A program made the position numbers and the translations under genes. A DNA stretch of 64,000 nucleotides from positions 1 to 64,000 of the forward strand of contig JAAZEM010000069.1 of NCBI GenBank assembly GCA_012512265.1. The letters are read 5' to 3'. The DNA comes from Armatimonadota bacterium (GTDB lineage Bacteria; Armatimonadota; JAAZEB01). Positions 1-9,922 of this stretch are shown here, piece after piece. Under the pieces are notes generated by a model. The model worked only from the letters and a program-made list of their open reading frames with translations, searched no databases and was not told the origin of the DNA. The stretch's first letter is position 1. Every line of letters begins with the position of its first letter.

Positions 1-760
1 CGGCGCGCTCGGTGATGAGGGGCGCCGTCATGTTCGGCAGGCAGTCGATGACGTAGACGCACGGGTCCAGCTCGGCAAGCAGCGCGGCCACTTCCGGCTC
101 CATCTGGCCATTGCCGGAGAAGCCGAGGTTCAAGACGGGTCGGTCGAGGCGCCGGCCCAGGATCGCCGGGTGGCACATGCCAGGTCGGGATGCGCATCCG
201 CCGTGGACGATAGAGGTGCCATAGAAGACAATCGGGCGTTCGGTGCGCGGAGGCACCGGCTGGAAGCGGGCCTTTGGATCGACGCCCACCTCCACGGAAG
301 TTACCCCGTTATAGAGGGGGAGATAGACGCGGTAAGCCCGGTAGCCGGGCTTCAGGCCGGAGGCGAGCTTCGCCTGCACCTTGGGTCCGCTCTCGGGGCG
401 GCCCACCCCGACCCAATGCCAGCGGCCATCATCGCCACGGGTATACAGATCGAGGCCGCTCACGCCGGTCGCCGGCATATGCGGCATCGCGAGGTTGCTC
501 GAGCGCAACACCCAGCGCGCGGAGATCTCGGTGGCATCCGTTTCGAAGTGGAAACAGATCCCCGCCGAGTGTCGGCTGAGGTTCCACACCGGATCGCGCA
601 CCACGCCTTTCGCCTTCGCCGGAAGCCGGTCGTAATAGGCCTCCGTCTCCTCCCAGCCTTTGCCCTCCACGCCCCAATCCTGGACGTTGTACCAGGCGAT
701 GCCGTCATCAGCGTCGCGTCCCGCCATCTCCGGGTCCAGTTTGCTCAGATCGCTTGCCAT
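1..760 (-). CDS. SGNH/GDSL-type hydrolase (C-terminus truncated by window edge)
   Basis: Manual reverse-strand translation from ATG at 760: MASDLSKLDPEMAGRDADDGIAWYNVQDWG...PIVFYGTSIVHGGCASRPGMCHPAILGRRL..LNLGFSGNGQMEPEVAALLAELDPCVYVIDCLPNM. GTSIVHG and GFSGNG blocks fit SGNH hydrolases. Not in the ORF track because it runs off the window. Confidence 0.85.
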   Translation of the reverse strand, partial: MASDLSKLDPEMAGRDADDGIAWYNVQDWGVEGKGWEETEAYYDRLPAKAKGVVRDPVWNLSRHSAGICFHFETDATEISARWVLRSSNLAMPHMPATGVSGLDLYTRGDDGRWHWVGVGRPESGPKVQAKLASGLKPGYRAYRVYLPLYNGVTSVEVGVDPKARFQPVPPRTERPIVFYGTSIVHGGCASRPGMCHPAILGRRLDRPVLNLGFSGNGQMEPEVAALLAELDPCVYVIDCLPNMTAPLITERA

Positions 761-1035
761 GGGGTCTCCTCGTTCCTGCCCTGCAACGGCCCCGCCCTCC
801 AGATCGCCTTGGGCACGCCTGCGCGGGCGCCGGCCGTTCTGTCTCACGCAACAATAAGATGGCTTTCCGCCTCGCGGGGTATCGACGAGCGTTCAGCCCG
901 CGGCGTACTTCCCTGGTGAAGCAGGCTGTTCCTGCCTGCCTTCCGTTGTCCGGTGGTTGTCCGTGGGCTCGACAAGGATCCCCGGCGGGCGGCGTGGTAA
1001 TGAGAGGGGGATGCCGTGTGGGAGAGGAGCTTTGC

Positions 1036-3003
1036 ATGGAGCTATCAGGTCCGCCGTACCTGGGTGCGGCCTACTATCCGGAAGATTGGCCCCTGGATCA
1101 GATTGACGACGATATCGCCCTGATGCTTGAGGCGGGGATGAACGTCATGCGTGTGGGCGAGTTCGCCTGGAGCCGCATGGAGCCGCGCGAGGGAGAGTAT
1201 GATTTTGAGTGGCTCCACCTCGTGATCGAGAAGCTGGGCCAGGCGGGGATTCCGACGATTCTGGGCACTCCCACGTGCACGCCCCCGGCCTGGCTGGCGG
1301 AGCGATACCCCGAAATTCTGGTGATGTCGGATCAGGGGCGGCGCGCTGGACACGGCGGCCGGCGACACGCCTGCCCAAACAGCCCCGTTTACCGGGAGCA
1401 CTGCGCGCGTATCGTCACGCGCATGGCCGAGGAGTTCGGGCACGACCCGCGCGTCATCGGCTGGCAGATCGACAACGAGCTGTTTCCCGCCGGCCCCCGG
1501 GGCTGTTGTTGCCCGGTGTGCCATGCCAAGTTTCAGGAGGCGATGCGCGAGCGTTTCGGCACCATCGAGGCGCTCAACGAGGCTTGGGGCACCCACCTGT
1601 GGAGCCAGGCCTACCAGGATTTCCGGCAGCTCCCGATCCCACGCACCGACGTCCGGCATCATCCGTCGCTCCTCACCGCGTGGATGTGCTTCCAGTCGGA
1701 TTCCTATATTGAGTTTGCCCACGCGCAGGCAGAGATTCTCCACCGCCTGGCCACACAGCCGGTTGGCACCGATATGATGCCCACGGGCGCGCTGAACTAC
1801 CATCAGATGCACCGCAAGCTGGATGTGGTCCAGTTCAACCACTACAACAGCCCGGAGAACCTGGGGCAGGCGGCGTTCTGGATGGATCTTTGCCGGCCTA
1901 TCAAGGAAGCGCCCTTCTGGAATACGGAGACCTCCACCTGCTGGAACGGCGGCGTCACGGCGAATGGCTATAAGCCGTCCGGCTTCTGCCGGGCCAACTC
2001 CTGGCTCCCGATTGCCCTCGGCGCAGAGGCCAACCTGTACTGGCTGTGGCGCGCGCACTGGAGCGGCCAGGAGCTGATGCACGGCTCCGTCATCTCCAGC
2101 TGTGGCCGGCCGCTGCACATCTTCGGCGAGGTGCGCGAGGTCGCCCGCGGCTTCCGCGCGGCGGCCGACTTCCTCAACGGCACCCGCGTCGCTCGCCCGA
2201 AGGTGGCCCTCCACTTCTCCGGGTTTGCCTGGTGGCTCTTCGAGCACCAGCCGATGGTGAACGGGTTCCGCTACCTCGACCAGTTGCTGGATGGCTTCTA
2301 TCGACCGCTGCTCCAGGCCCAGATCGGCGTCGATGTGATCGATCCCGCGGCTTCTCTGGAGCCGTACACCGTGGTCTGCTCTCCCTTCTTGCCGGCGCTG
2401 GATGAGGCCGGTCTGCGCGAGCGCCTGTTGCCGTGGCTCGAAGCGGGCGGCACCTGGATCGCCGGTCCGCTGACCGACATCCGAACGCTGGATGCGACGA
2501 AGTATCGTCATGCGCCGTATGGCTCCCTGGAAGAGTGGGCCGGGGTCACCTGCCGGTATCAGATCCCGGGAGAGCCACAAAGCTTTGCCCTTCGCTGGCG
2601 CGACCGCTCCATCTCGGGTGGCTCGGTGTGGTATGATGGCCTGGAGCCGCACCATGCCGAAGCGGTGGCTACCTACGCCGATGGGCCGCTCAAGGGGCTG
2701 GCGGGGGTCACGTGCACGCCGGTAGGCAAGGGGCAGCTGCTGCTCCTGGGCACGCTGCCGCGCGGTGAGGAGGTTCGGGAGATGGTCTTGGGCGCGGGCG
2801 GGTATCGCGCGGCCGAAGCCACGCCGAACCTGCTGGTGGTGCCCCGAGAGGGTCCGGGGGGGCGCGGGCTCATCGTTCTCGACCTCGGAAACCAAGCGGG
2901 GATGCTGACGCTGCCGCAACCGGCCACCGACCTCTTGACGGGAAGACGCCATGAGGGGCGCATCGAAGTGGCTCCCTATGGGGTGATGGTCCTGCGCTAC
3001 TGA
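1036..3003 (+). CDS. Beta-galactosidase, GH42 family
   Basis: MELSGPPYLGAAYYPEDWPLDQIDDDIALMLEAGMNVMRVGEFAWSRMEPREGEYDFEWL; GWQIDNEL acid/base region; metal-binding-like Cys cluster CCCPVCHAKF. ORF-track start 754 is too long; ATG 1036 preferred. Confidence 0.93.
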   Translation: MELSGPPYLGAAYYPEDWPLDQIDDDIALMLEAGMNVMRVGEFAWSRMEPREGEYDFEWLHLVIEKLGQAGIPTILGTPTCTPPAWLAERYPEILVMSDQGRRAGHGGRRHACPNSPVYREHCARIVTRMAEEFGHDPRVIGWQIDNELFPAGPRGCCCPVCHAKFQEAMRERFGTIEALNEAWGTHLWSQAYQDFRQLPIPRTDVRHHPSLLTAWMCFQSDSYIEFAHAQAEILHRLATQPVGTDMMPTGALNYHQMHRKLDVVQFNHYNSPENLGQAAFWMDLCRPIKEAPFWNTETSTCWNGGVTANGYKPSGFCRANSWLPIALGAEANLYWLWRAHWSGQELMHGSVISSCGRPLHIFGEVREVARGFRAAADFLNGTRVARPKVALHFSGFAWWLFEHQPMVNGFRYLDQLLDGFYRPLLQAQIGVDVIDPAASLEPYTVVCSPFLPALDEAGLRERLLPWLEAGGTWIAGPLTDIRTLDATKYRHAPYGSLEEWAGVTCRYQIPGEPQSFALRWRDRSISGGSVWYDGLEPHHAEAVATYADGPLKGLAGVTCTPVGKGQLLLLGTLPRGEEVREMVLGAGGYRAAEATPNLLVVPREGPGGRGLIVLDLGNQAGMLTLPQPATDLLTGRRHEGRIEVAPYGVMVLRY

Positions 3004-3124
3004 GGGCCTCGCCGACGGACCGGTCAGTGGCGGGCGAGCGAACACCGCGCCGCACTGGCCGGCCCATAAGGGCGTCTTCTACGCGCACTGATCCTTCCTG
3101 GCGCGTTCCCTTTCGCTTTTCCCC

Positions 3125-3153
3125 TTGACAGGCCAGGCGCGGGCAATTATCAT
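3125..3153 (+). promoter_or_regulatory. Sigma70-like promoter: TTGACA - 17 bp - TATCAT, upstream of DUF1559 gene
   Basis: TTGACA at 3125-3130 and TATCAT at 3148-3153 with 17 bp spacing. Confidence 0.6.
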
Positions 3154-3255
3154 GAGAGTAATGGAAGGCGAGCACCGTGCGTATCTGCCCCCAGACCGCT
3201 GGTGAGGTGCGTGCCGGCAGGTGACGAGCTTTCCCGACACACGTGGAGGTAGAAG

Positions 3256-3900
3256 ATGATGGAGAAGCAGAGTGGTCGGGGTTTTACGCTCATCGAACTG
3301 CTCGTTGTCATAGCGATTATCGCTATACTCGCGGCGATCTTATTCCCCGTTTTCGCTCGGGCGCGAGAGAACGCGCGGAAGACAAACTGCGCGTCCAACG
3401 TCAAGCAGATTCTCCTGGGCATCCATCAGTATGCTCAGGATTACGATGAGGTACTCCCCTACGCCTCGCAGTGGGGCTCGCCGTTGCAGCCCTGGCACTA
3501 CTATCTGCAGCCCTACCTGAAGAACTCGGGCATCCTGAAATGCCCGTCGTACACGGCTGCGACCCAGGGGTACGGCTGGAACTACCAGAACTTCGGCTAC
3601 TATTCTTCGGGAACGGGGGCGTTCTCGAACAATCCGGGGCGTGCCCTGGCGGCGGTTCCGGTGCCTGCGGAGACGATCCTCATCGCGGATAATCCGGATG
3701 CGGGCATGTATGGCGCGGGCGGTATTTTTGCCTACGGGCCGACGCAGATGAACCCATCTGGCGCAGCAGCGAATCCCGGTAACGCTCCGGCTCGGCACAG
3801 CGACGGCGGCAACTACGGGTTCGTGGATGGCCACGTGAAGTGGCTGGCCGCGCAGGCGGCTGCCTCGCAGGATCGGTTGTGGACCGTGGCGGAGGACTGA
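3256..3900 (+). CDS. DUF1559 / prepilin-type N-terminal cleavage domain protein
   Basis: [38 protein letters not shown]-terminus and [19 protein letters not shown] (H-X9-DG-type) C-terminal motif. Confidence 0.93.
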   Translation: MMEKQSGRGFTLIELLVVIAIIAILAAILFPVFARARENARKTNCASNVKQILLGIHQYAQDYDEVLPYASQWGSPLQPWHYYLQPYLKNSGILKCPSYTAATQGYGWNYQNFGYYSSGTGAFSNNPGRALAAVPVPAETILIADNPDAGMYGAGGIFAYGPTQMNPSGAAANPGNAPARHSDGGNYGFVDGHVKWLAAQAAASQDRLWTVAED

Positions 3901-3929
3901 GCCCTCGGGAAGCAGCCACAACAACGAAC

Positions 3930-3971
3930 GGGCGGGGAGCACCTTATTCGGTGCTCCCCGCCCAGTTTTTT
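3930..3971 (+). terminator. Rho-independent terminator
   Basis: Perfect 14-bp stem GGGCGGGGAGCACC-TTATTC-GGTGCTCCCCGCCC followed by AGTTTTTT. Confidence 0.9.
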
Positions 3972-4038
3972 GCCACTGGAAGTCATGGCGGCGCGGCTCC
4001 CAAGGGCATAGGTGGAGCCAATCCGCGCGCGCCGCTTC

Positions 4039-5199
4039 TCAGTACCATCCCTCCGCTTCGACGACTTCGCGCAGAGCAAGCAGATTCTCCGGTGGCACGC
4101 GCGGCGCCACCGAGCAGGCGCTGCTCAGAATGTAGCCGCCGCCCGCCTTCGCCGCGCGCAGGCGGTCGCGCGCGCTCTGGCGGCACTCCTCCACCGAGCC
4201 ACGCAGGAGCACGTTGACGGAGTCGAGGTTGCCCTTCAGGAAGAGGCGGTCACCGACGCGCTGCTTGGCATCCGCCAGATCGGTATCTCCCAGCGGGGGC
4301 GGGTCCATCGTATCGATACCGTCGATGCCGGTGGCCTGCATCAGCTCCAGGCGGTCGCCGATAGCGCCGCAGGTGTGCGTGTAGGCCTTGACGCCCGCGG
4401 CGTGGATCGCCTCCACCACCTGGCGCTCGTAAGGGAGGACGAACTCCTCGTACATCGCCTTCGAGATGAAGCCGCCGCCCGCGAACGCCGAGGAGATCAG
4501 CACGGCATCCACCCCGCGCGAGGCCTGTAGAGTGGCCAGAGCGCTGGCGCCCGCGGCAAACCGGGCCAGAAGCGCGTGGCGCTTCTCCGGGTCGGTCAAC
4601 AGCGCCATGAGGCCCTCCTCATAGCCCAGCCGCTCCATCAACTGCGTGAAGGGCGAGAAGACCTCACTGTGGACACTGAGACGATTCCCCACGCGGGCGA
4701 TGACGCCGTCGATAATCGCCGTAAGGTAGGGCGGAAAGAAGTCGTCGCCGGATCCGGAGAGGGGCTCCAGGTCGTAATGGAAGGGATACTTCAGGCCGCC
4801 GAGGGTGTGCGGGTCCTCATAGAAGACCTGATCGGGATCGATCTCTTCGAGGGCGAGCCGGGGTGTCTCGACCTCGTGGGGGAGATCGTCTGGAGGGCAG
4901 AGGCAGCGCCCGCCCCGCTTCCAGTGGATCACCTCTCCCTCGGGCGTTTTCTCGATGCGTTCCACCAGATCGTCGGCGTGAGGCGGGCGCCCCGGGAGGT
5001 TGATCAGGATGCCATCGAAGCCGTAGCGCTCGGCGAGGGAGATGAAGCAATCGATGATCGTCTCGTTATGCAGCCAGTAGTCGGCCGCGGAGACGCCGCA
5101 GTGTACGAGATAATGCCCGATGGAGAGCTGGCACATCAGCGGGACGCGGTCCGGCTGTCGCCGCTCCATCGCGGCAAGGAGGCGTTCTCGGGAAGTCAT
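4039..5199 (-). CDS. Uroporphyrinogen decarboxylase (URO-D) superfamily protein, possibly corrinoid methyltransferase-like
   Basis: MTSRERLLAAMERRQPDRVPLMCQLSIGHYL..., HTCGAIGDRLELMQATGIDGIDTMDPPPLGD, LFLKGNLDSVNVLLRGS. ATG 5199 preferred over TTG 5220. Confidence 0.88.
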   Translation of the reverse strand: MTSRERLLAAMERRQPDRVPLMCQLSIGHYLVHCGVSAADYWLHNETIIDCFISLAERYGFDGILINLPGRPPHADDLVERIEKTPEGEVIHWKRGGRCLCPPDDLPHEVETPRLALEEIDPDQVFYEDPHTLGGLKYPFHYDLEPLSGSGDDFFPPYLTAIIDGVIARVGNRLSVHSEVFSPFTQLMERLGYEEGLMALLTDPEKRHALLARFAAGASALATLQASRGVDAVLISSAFAGGGFISKAMYEEFVLPYERQVVEAIHAAGVKAYTHTCGAIGDRLELMQATGIDGIDTMDPPPLGDTDLADAKQRVGDRLFLKGNLDSVNVLLRGSVEECRQSARDRLRAAKAGGGYILSSACSVAPRVPPENLLALREVVEAEGWY

Positions 5200-5216
5200 A
5201 TCCGCTGGGTTCCTAT

Positions 5217-5879
5217 TCAATCCTCCTGGATGGTGAAGAGGCGCTTCTGGGCGCGCGCCTCACGCTGCGGGAGGAACTTCACGTGCCCGTCCACGAACGC
5301 GTAGTTGCCCCCGTCGGTGTGAAGGTTTGGGGTGTAGCTCACCGCGCCCGTCGCATAGACCAGGTATATGTGGTTGTCGGTGTAATAGGAGATATCGCCG
5401 AGCATGATCGTCTCGGCTGGCACCGGAACCTGCGCGAGCGCCACCCACGGCTTGCCATCGCCGTCGTAGTAGCCCACGCCATTAAGGTAACTCGCGTCGT
5501 TCGTGCCGATGTTCCAGCCATAGCCGGTCTGCTGAAGCGGGATGCCGGTCACGGGATTCACGGCGGTGCCCGTATAGCCGTTCGTGGTTTTGGATGGGCA
5601 CCGGAAGACGTTCCCGTTCTTCACGTACGGGTGGATCACGGAGGTCCAGAGCCCGTAGTTCGTGGGGGTAGCGAAGTTGCGCGCTTTGGGCAGCGTTTCG
5701 TCGTAGTCCTGGGCATAGGCCAGGGCGGCGAGAGCGAGCTGCTTGCAGTTGGAGAGGCAGTTGCTCTTGCGTGCGTTCTCTCGGGCTCGCGCAAAGACTG
5801 GAAATAGGATTGCCGCGAGAATGGCAATAATCGCAATGACGACGAGCAACTCAATCAAAGTGAAGCCCTTGCGAGTCAT
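5217..5879 (-). CDS. DUF1559 / prepilin-type N-terminal cleavage domain protein
   Basis: [41 protein letters not shown]...[22 protein letters not shown] 5879 with upstream AAAGGA preferred over 5939. Confidence 0.93.
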   Translation of the reverse strand: MTRKGFTLIELLVVIAIIAILAAILFPVFARARENARKSNCLSNCKQLALAALAYAQDYDETLPKARNFATPTNYGLWTSVIHPYVKNGNVFRCPSKTTNGYTGTAVNPVTGIPLQQTGYGWNIGTNDASYLNGVGYYDGDGKPWVALAQVPVPAETIMLGDISYYTDNHIYLVYATGAVSYTPNLHTDGGNYAFVDGHVKFLPQREARAQKRLFTIQED

Positions 5880-5959
5880 GAAGAGTTCCTTTCTCCCACA
5901 TGCGGGAGCCATCAGGCCTGCGGCAAGTGCCCTCGTCACACTGCCTGGCGTGTGGCCTC

Positions 5960-5989
5960 AGTATAGCAAACCCCTTGGCAGGGTGTCAA
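5960..5989 (-). promoter_or_regulatory. Sigma70-like promoter: TTGACA - 18 bp - TATACT
   Basis: Reverse strand TTGACACCCTGCCAAGGGGTTTGCTATACT upstream of the DUF1559 gene at 5879. Confidence 0.75.
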
Positions 5990-6213
5990 TGCGATTCACG
6001 AGCTTGCGTGCGCGGCCTTTCGCTATCCGAAGATGGACACGAATAACCCGGACTTATCTTCAAGGAGGGGTTATCTGGCCCACGCCTTCCCATCGGTCCC
6101 CTTCATTCCGGGTATCGACGGCATCGCGGCTGTACCCTGCCGCGGCGTGGGCCGCGCCGTTCGGTTGGCGCGCTCCGCGAGCGGGTATGGAGAAGCATGG
6201 AGATGGGGGGATC

Positions 6214-7089
6214 ATGCGAATCTTGGCAGCGGTAGATGGCTCCCGAGCAGCGATGCAGGCCGCGCGCTATGCGGCGGAGCTGGCGCGGGCGACCGGCGGC
6301 TCGGTGGTCCTCGCGCGCGCGGTGTCGGAAGCGGTGGCACGTTCCAGAGCCTACCCGGCTCGCCCGCCCGAGGATCCGGTGCTGCACGAGGCGCGTGACG
6401 AGCTTCGCTCCGCGGGCGTTCCAATCGAAACCCGACTGATCGTCGCCCGGCCCGGCGAGGCGATCACGAACGAACTGAAAGCGGAGGCCTACGACCTGGT
6501 CACGCTCGGCAGCCGTGGCAAGGGCGAGAGTGGGAGCACCAGTCTTTTCCTGGGCAGCACCGCCCTGGAGGTGATCCGTAAAGCGCAGGTGCCGGTCCTC
6601 ATCGTTCGCGCCACGGAGAAGGGTGATCCTGCCGGCGGCGAGAAGGAGCCACGCATCTCCACGCTTCTCGTGCCGACCGATGGCTCGCTGGCCTCCATGA
6701 GCGCCGCCGACCTCGGTGCCTCGCTAGCTGGCGTCTTGGGCGCGCAGGCAACGCTCCTGCACGTGCATCCCCCCAGGCCGCCCCGGAAGGCCGGCGTGGC
6801 CGAGGCGGAGATCTTGCAGACGACCGCTGAGCCTTTCACACGCCGGGGTGTTGGTGTCCAGACCCAGGCCGTTGCCGGAGATCCGGCCTCCGCCATCTTG
6901 CGGGAGGCCCGCGAGGGCGCCTTCGATCTCATTGTGATGGGCACCTACGGTGCCGGGGAGGCGTGGCAGTACCGCATGCGCATGGGGAGTGTCGCCGAAA
7001 CGGTGCTCACCGGCGCCCCCTGCCCGGTGATCCTGGTGAAGCATGAGGTCACGATGGAGCTGGATGGGGGCGTCAGGCGCCACGAGTGA
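6214..7089 (+). CDS. Universal stress protein, tandem UspA domains
   Basis: MRILAAVDGSRAAMQAARYAAELARATGGSVVLARAV...LVTLGSRGKGE..LFLGSTALEVIRKAQVPVLIVR, second domain ISTLLVPTDGSLASMSAADLG...LIVMGTYGAGE. Confidence 0.92.
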   Translation: MRILAAVDGSRAAMQAARYAAELARATGGSVVLARAVSEAVARSRAYPARPPEDPVLHEARDELRSAGVPIETRLIVARPGEAITNELKAEAYDLVTLGSRGKGESGSTSLFLGSTALEVIRKAQVPVLIVRATEKGDPAGGEKEPRISTLLVPTDGSLASMSAADLGASLAGVLGAQATLLHVHPPRPPRKAGVAEAEILQTTAEPFTRRGVGVQTQAVAGDPASAILREAREGAFDLIVMGTYGAGEAWQYRMRMGSVAETVLTGAPCPVILVKHEVTMELDGGVRRHE

Positions 7090-7156
7090 TCTCGGGCGGC
7101 GACGGCGCGGTTGCCCTGGTAGCATCCCCCCAACCTTCTAGATTTGCGCCGCTACG

Positions 7157-7185
7157 TTGCCTCATTCCCAGGCGCCTGCTATAAT
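7157..7185 (+). promoter_or_regulatory. Sigma70-like promoter: TTGCCT - 17 bp - TATAAT, upstream of gltX
   Basis: TTGCCT 7157-7162, TATAAT 7180-7185; GGAGG follows at 7193-7197. Confidence 0.75.
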
Positions 7186-7202
7186 GGGGCCTGGAGGAAG
7201 TG

Positions 7203-8648
7203 ATGGCTGATCAGAAAGAAGTCCGCGTGCGCGTGGCGCCCAGCCCGACGGGCGATCCCCACGTTGGCACCGCCTATATCGCTCTGTTTAACTACGTCTT
7301 TGCCCGCCATTCGGGCGGGAAATTCATCTTGCGGATTGAGGATACCGACCGCACGCGCTCGACTCGCGAGAGCGAGGAGGCGATCCTGCGCGCGCTGCGC
7401 TGGATCGGCCTGGAGTGGGACGAGGGGCCGGACGTCGGTGGGCCCTACGGCCCCTACCGGCAGTCGGAGCGCGTCGAGATCTACAAGGAATATGCCTGGG
7501 AGCTCGTGCGCAAGGGCCGTGCCTACCCCTGCTTCTGCACCGCGGAGCGCCTGGCCGAGCTGCGCGCCGCGCAGAAGCAGGCGAAGCAGGACCTGGGCTA
7601 CGACTCGCTTTGCCGCTCCATCCCCCCCGCCGAGGCCGAGGCGCGCGTGAAGGCCGGCGAGTGCCACGTCATCCGGCTCGCCGTGCCCGACGAGGGCGAG
7701 ACGATTGTGCCAGACCGGCTCCGCGGCGAGCTGCGCTTCCAGAACGCACTGATTGACGACCAGATCCTCCTCAAAAGCGACGGCTTTCCCACCTACCACT
7801 TGGCGAACGTGGCCGACGATCACCTCATGAAGATCACCCACGTCATCCGCGCCGAGGAGTGGATCTCCTCTACGCCGAAGCACGTGCTCCTCTACGACGC
7901 CTTCGGGTGGGAGATGCCCGAGTGGATCCACATGCCCCTCCTGCGCAACCCGGATGGGAGTAAGATCTCTAAGCGGAAGCAGCCCGTCTCCATCGACTAC
8001 TATCGCGATATCGGCATCCTGCCCGAGGTGCTCCTCAACTTCCTGGCGCTGATGGGCTGGTCGATGGGCGGCGACCGCGAGCGCTTCACCCTGGACGAGA
8101 TGATCGCGGAGTTCTCGTTCGACAAGGTGACGCTGGGAGGACCGGTTTTCGATCTGGAGAAGCTCTCGTGGCTGAACGGAGCGGCTATCCGCGAGCTCTC
8201 CCCGCGCGAGCTCCTGGAACGCCTGAAAGCCTGGCGGCTGAACGATGACTTCCTGCTGGAGGTGATCCCCCTCGTCCACGAGCGGGTCCGCCGGCTGGAT
8301 GAGTTCATCCCGGCAACGACGTTCTACTTCGCGGGGGATCTCGACTACGCCAACGTGCCGGAGCTCGTTCCGAAGAACCGCGACGCCCGAGAGACGGCGA
8401 AGCTGCTGGAGGCGGCGCTCGAGATCGTCGACGCGAATCCCAACCTGGACAAGGAGATTCTGGAGACACGCTTCCGCGATCTGGCCGCTGCGCACGATTG
8501 GAAGCCGCGCGAGTTGTTCATGACGCTGCGAGTGGCCGTGACCGGGCGCACGGTGTCGCCGCCCCTTCTCGAGAGCATGCAGGTGATTGGCCGCGAGATC
8601 ACCCGCCGCCGGCTGCGCCAGGCGGCCGCCTTCCTCAAGGGCGCGTAG
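7203..8648 (+). CDS. gltX: Glutamyl-tRNA synthetase
   Basis: [65 protein letters not shown] (KMSKS-like). Confidence 0.97.
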   Translation: MADQKEVRVRVAPSPTGDPHVGTAYIALFNYVFARHSGGKFILRIEDTDRTRSTRESEEAILRALRWIGLEWDEGPDVGGPYGPYRQSERVEIYKEYAWELVRKGRAYPCFCTAERLAELRAAQKQAKQDLGYDSLCRSIPPAEAEARVKAGECHVIRLAVPDEGETIVPDRLRGELRFQNALIDDQILLKSDGFPTYHLANVADDHLMKITHVIRAEEWISSTPKHVLLYDAFGWEMPEWIHMPLLRNPDGSKISKRKQPVSIDYYRDIGILPEVLLNFLALMGWSMGGDRERFTLDEMIAEFSFDKVTLGGPVFDLEKLSWLNGAAIRELSPRELLERLKAWRLNDDFLLEVIPLVHERVRRLDEFIPATTFYFAGDLDYANVPELVPKNRDARETAKLLEAALEIVDANPNLDKEILETRFRDLAAAHDWKPRELFMTLRVAVTGRTVSPPLLESMQVIGREITRRRLRQAAAFLKGA

Positions 8649-8844
8649 GAGATGCGCGCGAACCACCGATGAGCGGCGAGTGGACCGGCCCTGTCGGTCA
8701 GGAAGGGGTATGCCACCCACGCCACCGGCGAAGGGCCGGCCCGCCTCCACACGCCTTCGGTGGCTTGCATCCTTGCGGTCTGCTGAAACTTTCGGCGTTC
8801 TGCCGAGTCCAAGAAGCGGCAACGACCGTGAGGGGTGAACGCCC

Positions 8845-9855
8845 ATGAACTGCCGTTACGCGAGGAAAAGGCTTTCGGAATATATCGACGGGGAGCTATC
8901 GGCGGTTGAGCACGCGCGAATAAGAGCGCACCTGGGGGAGTGCACCGAGTGTCGTGCTGAGGAGGCGGCGCTGCGGCGCACTGCGTCACTGGCCCAGATG
9001 TGGGGCGTCTACCAGCCGGGCCCCGAACTCCGGTGGCGTCTGGATTCGGAGTACCTTGCGGCGCGTGCCCGAAGCCTCGAGCGATTGCCGTGGAGCGCGC
9101 GCCTCCAGACGTTTGCCCCGCCAGCGGCGGTTGCCATGGCGCTGCTGCTCGCGGTAGGCTTGGGCCATCCCTTCCATTCCAGACGCTCGGCAAGCGAGAG
9201 TAGTGCTCCGGCTCGCCGCGTGGCCCTCGCGCCGCCCCGTCCCGCACCGGTCGTCGAGGCGCCAGCCATTGAGGCGCCCAAGCCGGCGCTACCCGCCGAG
9301 GCGCAAGCTCTCCCGGATGAGAAGCGAGTGCGAGAGACGCGGGCCGTGCCGGCCAAAGAGCCTGTACAGGCACGCCCGGAGCGGCCGGCGCCAGCGCGAC
9401 GCGCCAGCCGGCCGGCACAGATCCGGAGCAGGAGTGCCTCCCAGCCGTCGCGCATTGTGGCGCGCGTACAGCGCCGGCCCTCCACGGCTAGCACGGCGCA
9501 GGCCCCGGCACAGGCAGCCGGTAAGGCTCCTGCGAAGCCGGAGGCCGGACGGGTGGTCACCGCTCGCCTGGAGCGGGTGAAGCTGCCCGAACCCCTGATG
9601 AGGGCGGAGGACCTGTATGCCAGCGGGCGTTACCTGGAGGCCGCAGGGGTTTTGAACGCCGCCATCGAGCGTTCTTCCTCTCAGGTGCCGGAACGGGTCC
9701 GCTCGGTTTACGTGGAGCGGAACGCCCTGGCTGATGCCACAATCGCGGAGTGCTCGATGGCGCTGCTGCACGACCCGGGAAATGCCAACGCGCGCAAGTT
9801 CCTGGACGAGGCATACGAATCAAAAGTGGAGCTCCTTCGCTCGCTCGCCGGCTGA
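8845..9855 (+). CDS. Putative zf-HC2 anti-sigma factor with one TM helix and C-terminal TPR-like region
   Basis: MNCRYARKRLSEYIDGELSAVEHARIRAHLGECTECRAEEAALRR (HX3CX2C) and TM PPAAVAMALLLAVGLG. Confidence 0.82.
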   Translation: MNCRYARKRLSEYIDGELSAVEHARIRAHLGECTECRAEEAALRRTASLAQMWGVYQPGPELRWRLDSEYLAARARSLERLPWSARLQTFAPPAAVAMALLLAVGLGHPFHSRRSASESSAPARRVALAPPRPAPVVEAPAIEAPKPALPAEAQALPDEKRVRETRAVPAKEPVQARPERPAPARRASRPAQIRSRSASQPSRIVARVQRRPSTASTAQAPAQAAGKAPAKPEAGRVVTARLERVKLPEPLMRAEDLYASGRYLEAAGVLNAAIERSSSQVPERVRSVYVERNALADATIAECSMALLHDPGNANARKFLDEAYESKVELLRSLAG

Positions 9856-9922
9856 TAAGCAGCGCGGGAGAACGGCGCGGGGCGATCAAGACCTGGCGGC
9901 GTGATGCCGCGGTGTGGCGTGC

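Noticed and set aside
1045-3045. 666-aa antisense ORF over the GH42 gene
   Set aside because: Arg/Gly/Pro/Ala-biased composition with no recognisable domain; sense strand encodes a clear GH42 enzyme.
7179-8846. 555-aa antisense ORF over gltX
   Set aside because: Mirrors GC3 bias of the sense gene; no domain signature.
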